Source: Cedecea lapagei
Lineage (GTDB): Bacteria; Pseudomonadota; Gammaproteobacteria; Enterobacterales; Enterobacteriaceae
Direction: 5' to 3'
NCBI RefSeq assembly: GCF_900635955.1
Contig: NZ_LR134201.1
Location: forward strand, 4,154,001 to 4,218,000
Length of the DNA: 64,000 nt
Shown: in pieces, positions 1 through 8,055 of the stretch
Numbering within the stretch: position 1 is the first letter of the stretch
Layout of the letters: each line of letters starts with the position of its first letter
The notes under the pieces: generated by a model
The model's input: only the letters and a program-made list of their open reading frames with translations
Told to the model about the DNA's origin: nothing
Databases searched by the model: none
Made by a program: the position numbers and the translations under genes

Positions 1-307
1 TTTCCGCTACATTGCGGTTCTTCACCATCAGCGCCGCCGCGCCCCAGTTTGGGATGATGCGGTGATCCACGTCCTGGGTGAAAGCCCCCGCAGCAACGGA
101 AGATGCCCAGGCGTTGAAGAAGAAGCCGAGCCCGAAGGAGAAGTGAGAAGCCGGGTCCCCTTCACAGGAGTTCAGCTCGCCGAGTGTACGGAATGCGCCC
201 ATGCCCTGACTGGTTGGCGCGTGGAACATACGCGCGGCCCCGGCGCCAACGCCCACACCGACGAGGCCGCCGATGATGAGTGATTTAAATAAGATAATGA
301 GGAACAT
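1..307 (-). CDS. DUF4311 family membrane protein, partial (EF_0832-like)
   Basis: This is the first 102 codons of a minus-strand gene that runs off the left edge. The protein opens with a hydrophobic, glycine-rich segment (about residues 3-25) followed by a segment with GLGFFFNAW, consistent with an integral membrane protein. The three genes upstream of it on the same strand encode DUF4312, a glycine-rich SFCGS protein and a PRD protein. Together they match the conserved EF_0829-EF_0833 neighbourhood, in which this position is held by DUF4311. The start is the ATG at 307 with AGGGCA upstream. The cluster's function is not established; in other bacteria it travels with an aldolase-like and a PLP-dependent enzyme, which suggests sugar-acid or amino-sugar catabolism. 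Assignment rests on my recognition of the family and its context. Confidence 0.8.
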   Translation of the reverse strand, partial: MFLIILFKSLIIGGLVGVGVGAGAARMFHAPTSQGMGAFRTLGELNSCEGDPASHFSFGLGFFFNAWASSVAAGAFTQDVDHRIIPNWGAAALMVKNRNVAE

Positions 308-331
308 GTATCTGCCCTTATTGGAGTTGTT

Positions 332-628
332 TTATTGCGCGACGAAATCCACCTCATCGAGGTTAAGAGCCGTCACGTTGACGGAAACATCCAGCTCCAC
401 GCTGTAGCTCCGCCTTTCCCGGCGCAGGAAGAAGAACAGAAACGCTTCTTTGCGCACCCTGACCTGCGCCTGAACAACCTGCACGTCCTGTGGCTCAATG
501 CGCAGAAGAATGCGGTTGGTGGATTTGAGCATCGTGCCCTGAACGTGGTTCAGAGCATCGGAAAAGGCTTTGGCTTTGGTATCGCCGCGCCCGCTGACCC
601 GCACCGTAGTTGCGAATTTCTCTTTCAT
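332..628 (-). CDS. DUF4312 family protein (EF_0831-like)
   Basis: A small soluble protein of 98 residues starting at the ATG at 628 (MKEKFATTVRVSG). An upstream in-frame start would overlap the preceding gene and has no better ribosome site. It lies 2 bp behind the SFCGS gene and 24 bp ahead of the DUF4311 gene, so it belongs to the same operon. The sequence contains a run of phenylalanines followed by RRERR and is otherwise without motifs I can name. The family is defined mainly by this conserved gene neighbourhood and its biochemical role is unknown. Confidence comes from gene order as much as from sequence. Confidence 0.8.
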   Translation of the reverse strand: MKEKFATTVRVSGRGDTKAKAFSDALNHVQGTMLKSTNRILLRIEPQDVQVVQAQVRVRKEAFLFFFLRRERRSYSVELDVSVNVTALNLDEVDFVAQ

Positions 629-630
629 AC

Positions 631-993
631 TCAGCTGCCGTACTTCTTGTTCCACGCCAGTACCAGGCGCTCACCCAGCTCTTCTTTATCCATAAAACCA
701 AAGCCAAGCACGTTGTTGCCTTCGTTAATCGCGGTCACGCCTTCATCAACGGAACGCATGCCGTATTTGGCTTTATAGCCATGTTTGGTTTGCGCGGTGA
801 TAGCGCCTGCGCCGCCGCTGCCGCAGAAGGAAATACCAAAGGTGGCGTTTTCTGCTTTCATCACATCGCCCAGCTTCATATCAGCGGCGACGCCAGGAAT
901 AACCACGGCGCGGCCGCCCGCTTTTTCGATCCCTGCTGCAACTTTCTGGCCTTTGCCCAGACGGTCGCCAATGACTACGGTAATTTGTTCCAT
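631..993 (-). CDS. Glycine-rich SFCGS family protein (EF_0830-like)
   Basis: A 120-residue protein beginning MEQITVVIGDRLGKG, with the diagnostic SFCGSGGAGAI motif near residue 70. The start at 993 is fixed by an AGGAG ribosome site seven bases upstream; the longer reading frame to 1056 overlaps the PRD gene. The fold looks like a small alpha/beta protein with a glycine-rich loop and no membrane segment. It is the second gene of the minus-strand operon, behind the PRD protein. The family name comes from the motif itself; no reaction has been assigned, so I give none. The single cysteine in SFCGS is an obvious candidate functional residue, but that is inference. Confidence 0.85.
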   Translation of the reverse strand: MEQITVVIGDRLGKGQKVAAGIEKAGGRAVVIPGVAADMKLGDVMKAENATFGISFCGSGGAGAITAQTKHGYKAKYGMRSVDEGVTAINEGNNVLGFGFMDKEELGERLVLAWNKKYGS

Positions 994-1010
994 TGTTTTC
1001 TCCTGATAAT

Positions 1011-1313
1011 TCAAAGATTGTCTTTCGCCACTTCGAAATGCACTGACAGCAACCACGCTTCTTCTACCGGCAGATTCCCGAACTGATCGACCACCGCCTG
1101 CGCCATTTCCATCGACTCCGCGGAGATCTCTTCGAACAAGCTCTCTTCCACTTCTGGTAACGGCTCTCCGGTGAGAGAGCGATGAATCATCGCCTTCACG
1201 TGGGAGGCCAGCATCTGTTCCTGTACCGCGTTAGGCGTGATGTGCTTACTTTTGAACAGCGCGTAAATAAAATCCTGAATACGCGTCGTTAACTCCTCGG
1301 CTTCATGAACCAT
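1011..1313 (-). CDS. Stand-alone PRD domain protein (EF_0829-like)
   Basis: A 100-residue protein that appears to be a single PTS-regulation domain without a helix-turn-helix or RNA-binding part. It carries a histidine followed by the typical PRD spacing (residues around SHVKAMIHR), with a later acidic helix. PRDs are normally phosphorylated on histidine by PTS proteins and control antiterminators or activators. Here the domain stands alone as the first gene of the operon. The ATG at 1313 is chosen because longer frames run through the probable promoter region; its ribosome site (GGAGCGGT) is weak. The gene is 17 bp ahead of the SFCGS gene. Its partner protein is not in the window. Confidence 0.7.
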   Translation of the reverse strand: MVHEAEELTTRIQDFIYALFKSKHITPNAVQEQMLASHVKAMIHRSLTGEPLPEVEESLFEEISAESMEMAQAVVDQFGNLPVEEAWLLSVHFEVAKDNL

Positions 1314-1400
1314 TACCGCTCCGTTATTCACCCTGGGTACCTCGTTAACTAATCTGTTGTTTAAGCTATCTGGCGGGGAGGAAGGTTTGTAGCGAGTTGT

Positions 1401-1420
1401 TTTCCACTTCGAAGTGGAAA
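1401..1420. promoter_or_regulatory. Perfect 20-bp palindrome, candidate operator
   Basis: TTTCCACTTCGAAGTGGAAA is a perfect inverted repeat without spacer. It sits 87 bp upstream of the PRD gene start in the 402-bp gap that separates the minus-strand PRD operon from plus-strand mdcR. Perfect symmetry of this length is typical of a homodimeric repressor site. The cognate regulator is not evident. The rest of the gap shows no convincing gene, only a 70-codon minus-strand ORF (1366-1578) of doubtful reality that covers the palindrome. Confidence 0.45.
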
Positions 1421-1715
1421 TCGACGAGGCAATAGTGATCTGTTCCACATAAAACCCTGGAATGACGGTTTTCCGCTGGCTTACCGTGAATTAGCTCACA
1501 TAACTGAGCAGCAAAAAGCCCTCTTTCCAGCGGCCCTTTTTGTTCGAAAGTGTGATGAGAGGACGGTTTTGCCGCCATTATTGGCGTTGCTTATGACCGA
1601 TACGTTCGTAGTGCAACAGTAAATCCTGCCGCTTATTGCGGCTCATCAGTGCCGTTCGGTCTCGTTTGCTATACCTTAATGGCATAATTTTTCCGAGTGG
1701 GGTTATCGCCGGGTA

Positions 1716-2654
1716 ATGAAAATCGACGCTGAGATCACCTTCCGTAAGCTTGAGATCTTTATGGAGTTTATGGAGAAAGGGAACATTGCGCGCACCGCGG
1801 AAGCGCTGGGTATCAGCGGGGTTAGCGTGCATCGCGCATTACATACACTGGAGGAAGGTGTGCGCTGCCCGCTGTTTATCCATAAAGGGCGCAACCTGGT
1901 GCCGCTCGAGTCCGCGTTTACCCTGCTGGAGCACGGCAAAGAGGTGGTTGCGCTGATGGCTCGCGGCATCGATGAAACCCGCCAGGCAGCGGGCGTAGGA
2001 CAGGGGCGGCTGCGCATCGGCACACTCTATTCCCTGACGCTCGAAACCGTTCCAAAACTGATCATGGGCATGAAACTCAGGCGGCCGGAGCTGGAAATGG
2101 ACCTCACCATGGGTTCAAACCAGGTGCTGCTCAATATGCTGGAAGACGGCGTGCTGGACGCCATCCTGATTTCTATTTCTGAAGGAGAAATCGATCGCTC
2201 GCGGCTGGAAGTCCTGCCGATGTTCCGGGACGATATTTTCCTCGCTGCCCCGGCCAGCTTCCCGCTAGACACCGGCCATCCGGCAGATTTGCGCGAATTC
2301 CACGGCGAAAAATTCGTTTCACTGGCGGAAGGTTTTGCGACCTATGCGGGTTTCCAGGAAGCCTTTCACGTTGCCGGTTTCGAACCGGAAATCGTCACCA
2401 GGGTGAACGACATTTTCTCGATGGTTAGCCTGGTGCAGGCGGGCGTAGGACTGACGTTGATGCCCGGAAGAATGAAGAAGGTGTATGAAAACTCGGTGCA
2501 GCTGTTACGGCTTGCCGAGGAGTACCAGATGAAGCAGACCATCGCCATCGTCTTCGCCCGCAACCGGGAGCACGATCCAAACCTGCTGGCGCTGGCCGCC
2601 GAGGGGCGCATGTACGCCCGATCGTTTATCGATACGCCTAACGCGCCGCCCTAG
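1716..2654 (+). CDS. mdcR: LysR-type malonate utilisation regulator MdcR
   Basis: A 312-residue LysR-family regulator with an N-terminal winged helix-turn-helix (about residues 8-65, including ARTAEALGISGVSVHRAL) and a periplasmic-binding-protein-like effector domain from about residue 90. It is convergent with mdcH, the last gene of the malonate decarboxylase operon, and the two reading frames overlap by 17 bp. The same arrangement, mdcABCDEFGH followed by an opposing mdcR, is known in Klebsiella pneumoniae, where MdcR activates the mdc promoter and represses itself. The start is the ATG at 1716, which gives a normal family length. The function is assigned mostly from position. Confidence 0.85.
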   Translation: MKIDAEITFRKLEIFMEFMEKGNIARTAEALGISGVSVHRALHTLEEGVRCPLFIHKGRNLVPLESAFTLLEHGKEVVALMARGIDETRQAAGVGQGRLRIGTLYSLTLETVPKLIMGMKLRRPELEMDLTMGSNQVLLNMLEDGVLDAILISISEGEIDRSRLEVLPMFRDDIFLAAPASFPLDTGHPADLREFHGEKFVSLAEGFATYAGFQEAFHVAGFEPEIVTRVNDIFSMVSLVQAGVGLTLMPGRMKKVYENSVQLLRLAEEYQMKQTIAIVFARNREHDPNLLALAAEGRMYARSFIDTPNAPP

Positions 2655-3546
2655 TTTTTTCCGCAAGGTGGGCAATCGCCGCCACGCTGTTTTGCTCCCG
2701 GCAAACGGTAATGCCCTCCCGAAACGCCTGGCGGGTCAGGCCTGAAAGCACGCTGCCCGGCGGCATCTCGATGGCAAGGCGTACATCGCGCTCGTTGGCG
2801 GCAATCATAGCGTCTCGCCAGCACACCGTACGCGCCATATTGAGCGCCAGATCGTCCGCAATTTGCTCCGGCAGCCAGAGTACGCGCCCCGTGCTGCCGC
2901 TGAGATAAGCGCAGGCGGGACGACTTAGCGCCACATCAGCAAAAGCACGCTTTAACTGCTGCGCAGGCTCATTCAGCAAAGCGCAGTGAGACGGTACGCT
3001 AACCGCCAGCTGGCGAGCTTTTTGCGCACCTTGCTCAAGTGCCAGCGCCGCGACCTTCGCCATCGCCTCATCGCTACCGGCAATAACAATCTGCTGCTCC
3101 GCATTGATATTCGCGATCCAGGTGCCGCTGTTTGCTGCCAGCGCTTCCACCTGGTCAAGACGCAGCCCGACGATAGCCGTTAAGCCATAGCCTTCAGGAT
3201 AAGCCTGCTCCATCAGGTCGCCGCGAAGCGCCACCAAGCGCAGGGCATCGGCAAAACTGATGACACCGGCTATTACCGCTGCCGGAAAAGCACCTATCGA
3301 CAGGCCGCTGACCATATCCGGCTTCACGCCATTACGCTCAAGCTCCTGCGCCCAGGCGACGCCAGCGATCAGAAGGCAAAGCTGTACGGCTCGGGTATGC
3401 TTAAGCGCAGCAGCGCTATCCAGCTGGTCTGCCTCATCCCCTAAAACCGCCCTCGCCTGCGCCATGATGGCGTCACGTTCAGGTAAGGCTTGCAGCATGC
3501 CCGGGCGCTGGGTGCCCTGCCCGGGAAAGGTAAAAAGTATCTTCAT
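2638..3546 (-). CDS. mdcH: Malonyl-CoA:ACP transacylase of malonate decarboxylase, MdcH
   Basis: A 302-residue protein of the FabD/acyltransferase fold. It opens with the FPGQGTQ motif, has the nucleophile elbow GLSIG with the active Ser near residue 83, and has a catalytic His in VPSHCALL near residue 190. It loads malonyl groups onto the MdcC acyl carrier protein to prime the decarboxylase. It is the last gene of the minus-strand operon, overlaps mdcG by 4 bp (ATGA) and runs 17 bp into convergent mdcR. GLSIG rather than the FabD-type GHSLG is typical of the MdcH branch. I see no truncation. Confidence 0.9.
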   Translation of the reverse strand: MKILFTFPGQGTQRPGMLQALPERDAIMAQARAVLGDEADQLDSAAALKHTRAVQLCLLIAGVAWAQELERNGVKPDMVSGLSIGAFPAAVIAGVISFADALRLVALRGDLMEQAYPEGYGLTAIVGLRLDQVEALAANSGTWIANINAEQQIVIAGSDEAMAKVAALALEQGAQKARQLAVSVPSHCALLNEPAQQLKRAFADVALSRPACAYLSGSTGRVLWLPEQIADDLALNMARTVCWRDAMIAANERDVRLAIEMPPGSVLSGLTRQAFREGITVCREQNSVAAIAHLAEKTRAAR

Positions 3547-4163
3547 CCGTTATTCTCCAACTGCCAGGGATCGGTCACAAGCCGCGGCCCCTGATTGGTT
3601 TTCAGCAGCACGTGCTTTTCCCTAAGCCATTCCGCCAGCGCAAACGCGCCGCAGGGCGTTTCAATTTGCGTATCGGCCCGGCAAAGCAGTTTATCTGTCA
3701 GGCTCTGCCACTCTGCCAGCGCCTCTTTTGCGATCGGCTGTGGGCAACGAATCAGCAAGTCGAGGTCGCTGGCGGCATGCATCACCGGCACTTCGGTTGC
3801 CAGCGCGTAGCCTGCGCTCCCGGTAATGCCCCAGCGCCATGCCCACGAGCGGCTTGCCAGCTGAATTGCGCCCTGCACCGGCGGCATGGAAACAAACGGC
3901 GAACGGAGCATCAGATCGCGACTGGATAACGCTTCCGGGCTAACGACGCGCTTAACGCTCGCCGTATTCACCCAGCCCGCCGCTCGCTGGTCTCGCCGCA
4001 TTCCTCGCACACCCACCGGAACACATCCGTCACGTTCGACATCACGCCGCACCACCACCGGCAACGCAGCACGCCATTGGCCTGCAACCCAATCTTCGTT
4101 TACGCCTTCCAGCGCCGCGGGGTTACTGAGCCACAGAAGATCGTGGGGACGTAATGTCGGCAT
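3543..4163 (-). CDS. mdcG: Phosphoribosyl-dephospho-CoA transferase MdcG
   Basis: A 206-residue protein beginning MPTLRPHDLLWL. It attaches the 2'-(5''-triphosphoribosyl)-3'-dephospho-CoA prosthetic group, made with MdcB, to the serine of apo-MdcC. The nucleotidyltransferase-like centre is visible as ASDLDLLIRCP around residue 130, with the paired aspartates expected to bind metal. It overlaps mdcH by 4 bp and lies 3 bp behind the mdcF stop, so the three genes are tightly coupled. Length and order agree with Klebsiella mdcG. Confidence 0.9.
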   Translation of the reverse strand: MPTLRPHDLLWLSNPAALEGVNEDWVAGQWRAALPVVVRRDVERDGCVPVGVRGMRRDQRAAGWVNTASVKRVVSPEALSSRDLMLRSPFVSMPPVQGAIQLASRSWAWRWGITGSAGYALATEVPVMHAASDLDLLIRCPQPIAKEALAEWQSLTDKLLCRADTQIETPCGAFALAEWLREKHVLLKTNQGPRLVTDPWQLENNG

Positions 4164-4166
4164 AAA

Positions 4167-5126
4167 TTAAAGTCCTGAAGTCAGAGAAATAAACAACGGT
4201 AGCGACAGGATAGAGAGTACCGAGCTAAGCAACAACACGGCTTCTGCATCCGGCGACTGCACGCCAAAGCGGTTACCAAACACCACGCCAAAGAAACCGG
4301 CGGCCAGGGCAATCATCAGGATAGAGGTAATCGCTACCGGGCCGGTCAGGCCAAGCGCCAGCACGATGCCCCAGGCGATAAACGGTTGAATCAGCAGCTT
4401 GGTGATGGTCGCAGTGATAACCATGGTGTTGATCTGCAGCCTGCGGGCAGACAGGATCACCCCGGTCAGGAACAGCGCGGCGGCCGTTGCTGACAGGCCC
4501 AGCGGCTTAATGGAGGCCAGCAGCAGGTCAGGCATGCGGATGCCGATAGCCGACAGCACAACCCCCAGCAGCGGGCCCCAGACGATAGGCTTTTTCACCG
4601 AACGCCACATCAGCACCGGCAGCATTGCCAGCGTGGAGCCGCTGCTTTCACCTGCCGCACGTGCTTTTTCACGTTCAAGAATCAGCAGGCAGAATGGCGT
4701 CATCAGGACGGAACCGCAGGCGATCGATACGGCCACCGAAAGCGAGGTCGCAGGACCTTCGCCCAGCACGCTGCCTAAAATCGGCAGGCCCAGCGCGGCA
4801 TAGTTAGGCAGCGCCACGGTAAGGGTCAGCACCGCGGCATCCTGCGGCGACTTTTTAAATACGCTGGTCGCCAGGAAGTAAATCGCCGCGTAGGTAATCC
4901 ACATCGCAAGCACCAGCACCACAATCAGCGGTGACTGCTGAACAATACCGAGCCACGGCGTTTGCACGGTCGCGCTAAACAGCGCGGCAGGGAGAGCAAA
5001 GTCCATGACAAAAATGTTTAGCAGCGAGACATTTTTGTTATCGACCATTTTCACTTTGCCGGCGAAAAAGCCCAGCAGCATGATGACAAAAATAGGGGCC
5101 AGAGCATGAACGATCACGTAAGTCAT
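4167..5126 (-). CDS. mdcF: AEC-family malonate transporter MdcF
   Basis: A 319-residue integral membrane protein with about ten hydrophobic segments and the auxin-efflux-carrier fold. It is expected to import malonate across the inner membrane for the decarboxylase. The start at 5126 (MTYVIVHALAP) is preferred because AAGGTGA stands seven bases upstream; a TTG six codons earlier lies inside that ribosome site. It is separated from mdcE by 126 bp that contain a strong hairpin, unlike the overlapping genes on either side. Its level may therefore differ from that of the enzyme subunits. In other organisms MdcLM replaces MdcF. Confidence 0.85.
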   Translation of the reverse strand: MTYVIVHALAPIFVIMLLGFFAGKVKMVDNKNVSLLNIFVMDFALPAALFSATVQTPWLGIVQQSPLIVVLVLAMWITYAAIYFLATSVFKKSPQDAAVLTLTVALPNYAALGLPILGSVLGEGPATSLSVAVSIACGSVLMTPFCLLILEREKARAAGESSGSTLAMLPVLMWRSVKKPIVWGPLLGVVLSAIGIRMPDLLLASIKPLGLSATAAALFLTGVILSARRLQINTMVITATITKLLIQPFIAWGIVLALGLTGPVAITSILMIALAAGFFGVVFGNRFGVQSPDAEAVLLLSSVLSILSLPLFISLTSGL

Positions 5127-5200
5127 AACTTCACCTTGAGTCAATAAAGAGAGTTAGCACGGTCGCGATATTTATTATTTTTCGGACGTTTGTTTTACTC

Positions 5201-5220
5201 AGGCACGGCTTACCGTGCCT
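5201..5220 (-). terminator. Hairpin between mdcE and mdcF, possible attenuator
   Basis: An 8-bp perfect stem with a 4-base loop (AGGCACGG/CCGTGCCT) lies in the only sizeable gap inside the mdc operon. On the minus strand it is followed by GAGTAAAACAAACG rather than a clean U run, so partial termination or mRNA end protection is more likely than full termination. Confidence 0.45.
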
Positions 5221-5252
5221 GGTTATAGAGTCCGGCAGGTCTGTCTTTTTTA

Positions 5253-6053
5253 TTACCAGCTGGCTCGCATACGCTCGCGGACCAGCGCCGAACTGTGGCG
5301 ATTTTTCGCCAGCAGACGGCATTTCAGCGAAGTCTCGCTACGGGCTTCTTTCACCGCCGTGCTCAGGGCAGCCTTCACTTTTGCCACATCGTCACTTTTC
5401 GGCGCGTCCGGGTTGCTGATATCCAGCAGCGCGGACAGCAGCCCCAGGGTTTCGTAGTTGCTGATGTCATAGGCCATCGGCGGGATGGTGGCAGCCAGTT
5501 TTTCCAGCGCCTCGACGGTACGTAAGGTGATACGCGCGGCGGACTCTTTCCCCATCGCGTGGATCATCACGCCCTTGTCGTTAAAAGCGATCAGCCGGTT
5601 AGCCTGATAGCCGTGGGCAAGGAACGCCCCGGACATCGCTTTGCCGACAATCAGGCCCACGACAGGGTGCCCGGCCAGGCGAGCGTTGGCGTAAGCGCCT
5701 GCGGCACCGGCCAGCGCCTGATGAATACCGAACGCCTCTTCGCGGCGGCCATAGGCCTGGCTTGGGACATCAATCACGGCGACGATGGCACGTTTTTCCG
5801 CCTTGTCGGCATCTTCCGCGATGGTTTCGCTAACCACTTTTGCCAGCGTCCAGCCCTCCAGCAACCCCACTTCGCCGCCGGCAGCGCGGGGATAATGGTT
5901 GTTGGCATCGGGCACCACGGCGATAAAGCGAGCAGCCTTCCCGTCAACGTTGCCGTCGGCGACCTGTACGGAGGCGCACAGTCCGGCCATACGCGGTGCA
6001 TCCGGGACTAAGGTGTCCAGCCATACGGCGGCGCGGTTCAGTTTCTGGCTCAT
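5253..6053 (-). CDS. mdcE: Malonate decarboxylase gamma subunit MdcE
   Basis: A 266-residue protein of the carboxyltransferase (crotonase-like) fold. With MdcD it forms the component that removes CO2 from malonyl-S-ACP in the biotin-independent enzyme. Glycine-rich elements are seen at VGLIVGKAMSGAFLAHGY (about residues 130-147). The start is the ATG at 6051-6053, which shares one base with the mdcD stop (TAATG). This points to translational coupling and equal stoichiometry of MdcD and MdcE. The longer frame upstream lies inside mdcD and is not used. Confidence 0.9.
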   Translation of the reverse strand: MSQKLNRAAVWLDTLVPDAPRMAGLCASVQVADGNVDGKAARFIAVVPDANNHYPRAAGGEVGLLEGWTLAKVVSETIAEDADKAEKRAIVAVIDVPSQAYGRREEAFGIHQALAGAAGAYANARLAGHPVVGLIVGKAMSGAFLAHGYQANRLIAFNDKGVMIHAMGKESAARITLRTVEALEKLAATIPPMAYDISNYETLGLLSALLDISNPDAPKSDDVAKVKAALSTAVKEARSETSLKCRLLAKNRHSSALVRERMRASW

Positions 6054-6883
6054 TAGCGTTTCTCCCCAAAAAGCTGTTTGATCTGTTCGGCATCGGCCTG
6101 TTTGCTGGTGTCGAAATGGGTCAGCCGGTCCAGATACCATGCGTAGTTGTCGGTGCGATGCTGCGCCGGAACGCCTTTGGCGATGGCTTCGTTAACCACC
6201 TGCTTGACGGCATGCACGCCGTCGCCAACCAGCGCATCCACCAGCCCGCTCTGATAGCGAACCTCGCCGCCGGTCATGCTCCAGATAAACGGCCGGTCGC
6301 GGGAGTCATATTCCGCAATGCCCGCTTCCTGCTCGATAACCTGCGGGCCATTAAGGCCAAGGCGAGCTTCGCGAGTCACAATCAGGTAGCTGCATAGCGC
6401 GGCGGCAATCGACATCCCGCCAAAACAGCCTACGGTCCCGGCCACAACGCCAATCACCGGGGTGTAGCGACGCAGATCGACAATCGCCGCATGGATATCG
6501 GCAATCGCCGCCAGACCGAGGTTGGCCTCCTGCAGGCGCACGCCGCCGGTTTCGAGGCAAAGCACCGCCTGAGTCGGAATGCCGTTGCGGTTGTCTTCCG
6601 CCGCCAGCTCAAGCGCCGCCGCCATTTTCGCGCCGGAGACTTCGCCCATGCTGCCGCCCTGGAATGCGCCTTCAATGGCAATGACCACCGCTGGCCCGCC
6701 GTTAATCGTGCCTTTGGCAACGACCATGCCGTCATCGGACTGCGGCACAATGCCCTGCGGCCCCAGCCACGGCGAGATAATGCCGTCGAACGGGTCGAGC
6801 AGTTCACGGTAGCTGCCCTCATCCAGCAGCAGACGTGCACGCTCGCGGGCTCTTAATTCGATAAAGCTGCTGTCGTCACGCAT
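6053..6883 (-). CDS. mdcD: Malonate decarboxylase beta subunit MdcD
   Basis: A 276-residue carboxyltransferase-type subunit beginning MRDDSSFIELRARERA. Features typical of the family include GAFQGGSMGEVSGAKMA (about residues 75-91) and the oxyanion-hole region VGCFGGMSIAA near residue 150. With MdcE it decarboxylates malonyl-ACP to acetyl-ACP. The ATG at 6883 lies inside the end of mdcC, giving an 8-bp overlap, and the 3' end shares a base with the mdcE start. A start at 6949 would bury 25 codons in mdcC without reason. Confidence 0.9.
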   Translation of the reverse strand: MRDDSSFIELRARERARLLLDEGSYRELLDPFDGIISPWLGPQGIVPQSDDGMVVAKGTINGGPAVVIAIEGAFQGGSMGEVSGAKMAAALELAAEDNRNGIPTQAVLCLETGGVRLQEANLGLAAIADIHAAIVDLRRYTPVIGVVAGTVGCFGGMSIAAALCSYLIVTREARLGLNGPQVIEQEAGIAEYDSRDRPFIWSMTGGEVRYQSGLVDALVGDGVHAVKQVVNEAIAKGVPAQHRTDNYAWYLDRLTHFDTSKQADAEQIKQLFGEKR

Positions 6884-7175
6884 GAGCCACCTCCTCAAAG
6901 ACCTGTTCGATACGAATACGCGCCACGCCCGGCGTCGCGCCAAAATCATGAATTTTCAGCTGCCCGGCGGGCAGGCTGCTCAGCGTGGCCAGTCGGTCGA
7001 AAAGTGCTTTCCAGCGTTTTTCGCTGTTATCTACAGAAGTGGTAATGTCGATATTCAGCGTCTGCCCCTGTGCGGCAGTAAACAGGACTTCCATATCCCC
7101 GGAGCCCACCACGCCAGCCAAAGCTTTGCCTGTGGCCGTGCGGGTTGCGGGGAATGACAACGTAATGTGTTCCAT
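6876..7175 (-). CDS. mdcC: Malonate decarboxylase acyl carrier protein MdcC
   Basis: A 99-residue acyl carrier protein starting MEHITLSFPATR. The prosthetic-group serine is visible as Ser25 in VVGSGDMEVLF, the same position reported for Klebsiella MdcC. It carries acetyl and malonyl groups on a triphosphoribosyl-dephospho-CoA arm installed by MdcB and MdcG. The start at 7175 is 10 bp behind mdcB. Upstream in-frame codons belong to mdcB sequence and are rejected. Confidence 0.92.
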   Translation of the reverse strand: MEHITLSFPATRTATGKALAGVVGSGDMEVLFTAAQGQTLNIDITTSVDNSEKRWKALFDRLATLSSLPAGQLKIHDFGATPGVARIRIEQVFEEVAHA

Positions 7176-7185
7176 AACACCCTCG

Positions 7186-8055
7186 TTAAATAAGTGAGTG
7201 AAGCGGGGTGGCATCATCGGCGATGCTGTCGAGCAGCAGCGTTGCGGCGAGCAAATCGGCCGCGCCGCCCGGAGAAGCATTGAGCGCCAGCATGTTGCGG
7301 TCGAGCACCTGCAGCGCATCGCGGCCCTCTTTGCGCGACATACCGCCGTTCATCAGCACGCTGCGGGCACCGTTCTGCATCGTTTCCAGACCAGTTAACC
7401 CAGCGCGGGAGAGTACGCAGGTATCTGAGAGCGAAGTCATAATCGCCATCAGAGCATCAATGCGGGCCTCGCCTTCCGTTGCTCCGGACTGGCGGCTCCG
7501 GCGAAGCTGCGGCAGCGCGAGACGCATAATGTGAGGAAAGCCCTGCTGAGCCTCTTCACGAGCGCCCGGCACGCGATAGCGTCTTGTGGCTCTCAACCCT
7601 TTGCTAAAGCTCTTAGGAGCCTCCTCATCCGGAAGCGCGGCAAGCCGTGCTGCCGTGGCGGTAATTTCCGCGCTGCTGCCCGTCATACCGTGCATAGCGG
7701 CTGCGGAAATCAGCAGGCCGAGCGCCCAGATTGCGCCGCGGTGGGTATTCACCCCGCAGGTCGCGGCCATCATCTGCTGCTCCCCTTCGCGCCCCAGGCG
7801 CCCTACCAGCTGGCGCAGCGCGATGTCTGCCGGACGTTCCCAGCTTTGTAATGCCAGAGCATGAAATGTCGGGGTCAGGCTGTGGGCCGATCGCTCCATC
7901 AGCGCTAGGCTGAGGTCGTGATGGGCGCCATTCCCCCGGCTGTCCACCAGACCGGGTTTCGGGCTCAGGCGGGCTTCTTCGATCAGGCTTTGGGTTGCTG
8001 CCCTTGCCAGCCAGTCCGCCCCTGCCTCAACGCCTTTCTGTGGATGTAATTTCAT
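7186..8055 (-). CDS. mdcB: Triphosphoribosyl-dephospho-CoA synthase MdcB
   Basis: A 289-residue protein of the CitG/MdcB family, which makes 2'-(5''-triphosphoribosyl)-3'-dephospho-CoA from dephospho-CoA and ATP. The family signature EARLSPKPGLVDSRGNGAHH is near residue 26, followed by conserved glycine and histidine motifs (GVNTHRGAIWALG near residue 115). The ATG at 8053-8055 overlaps the mdcA stop by one base (TAATG), indicating translational coupling. The product feeds MdcG. Confidence 0.9.
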   Translation of the reverse strand: MKLHPQKGVEAGADWLARAATQSLIEEARLSPKPGLVDSRGNGAHHDLSLALMERSAHSLTPTFHALALQSWERPADIALRQLVGRLGREGEQQMMAATCGVNTHRGAIWALGLLISAAAMHGMTGSSAEITATAARLAALPDEEAPKSFSKGLRATRRYRVPGAREEAQQGFPHIMRLALPQLRRSRQSGATEGEARIDALMAIMTSLSDTCVLSRAGLTGLETMQNGARSVLMNGGMSRKEGRDALQVLDRNMLALNASPGGAADLLAATLLLDSIADDATPLHSLI

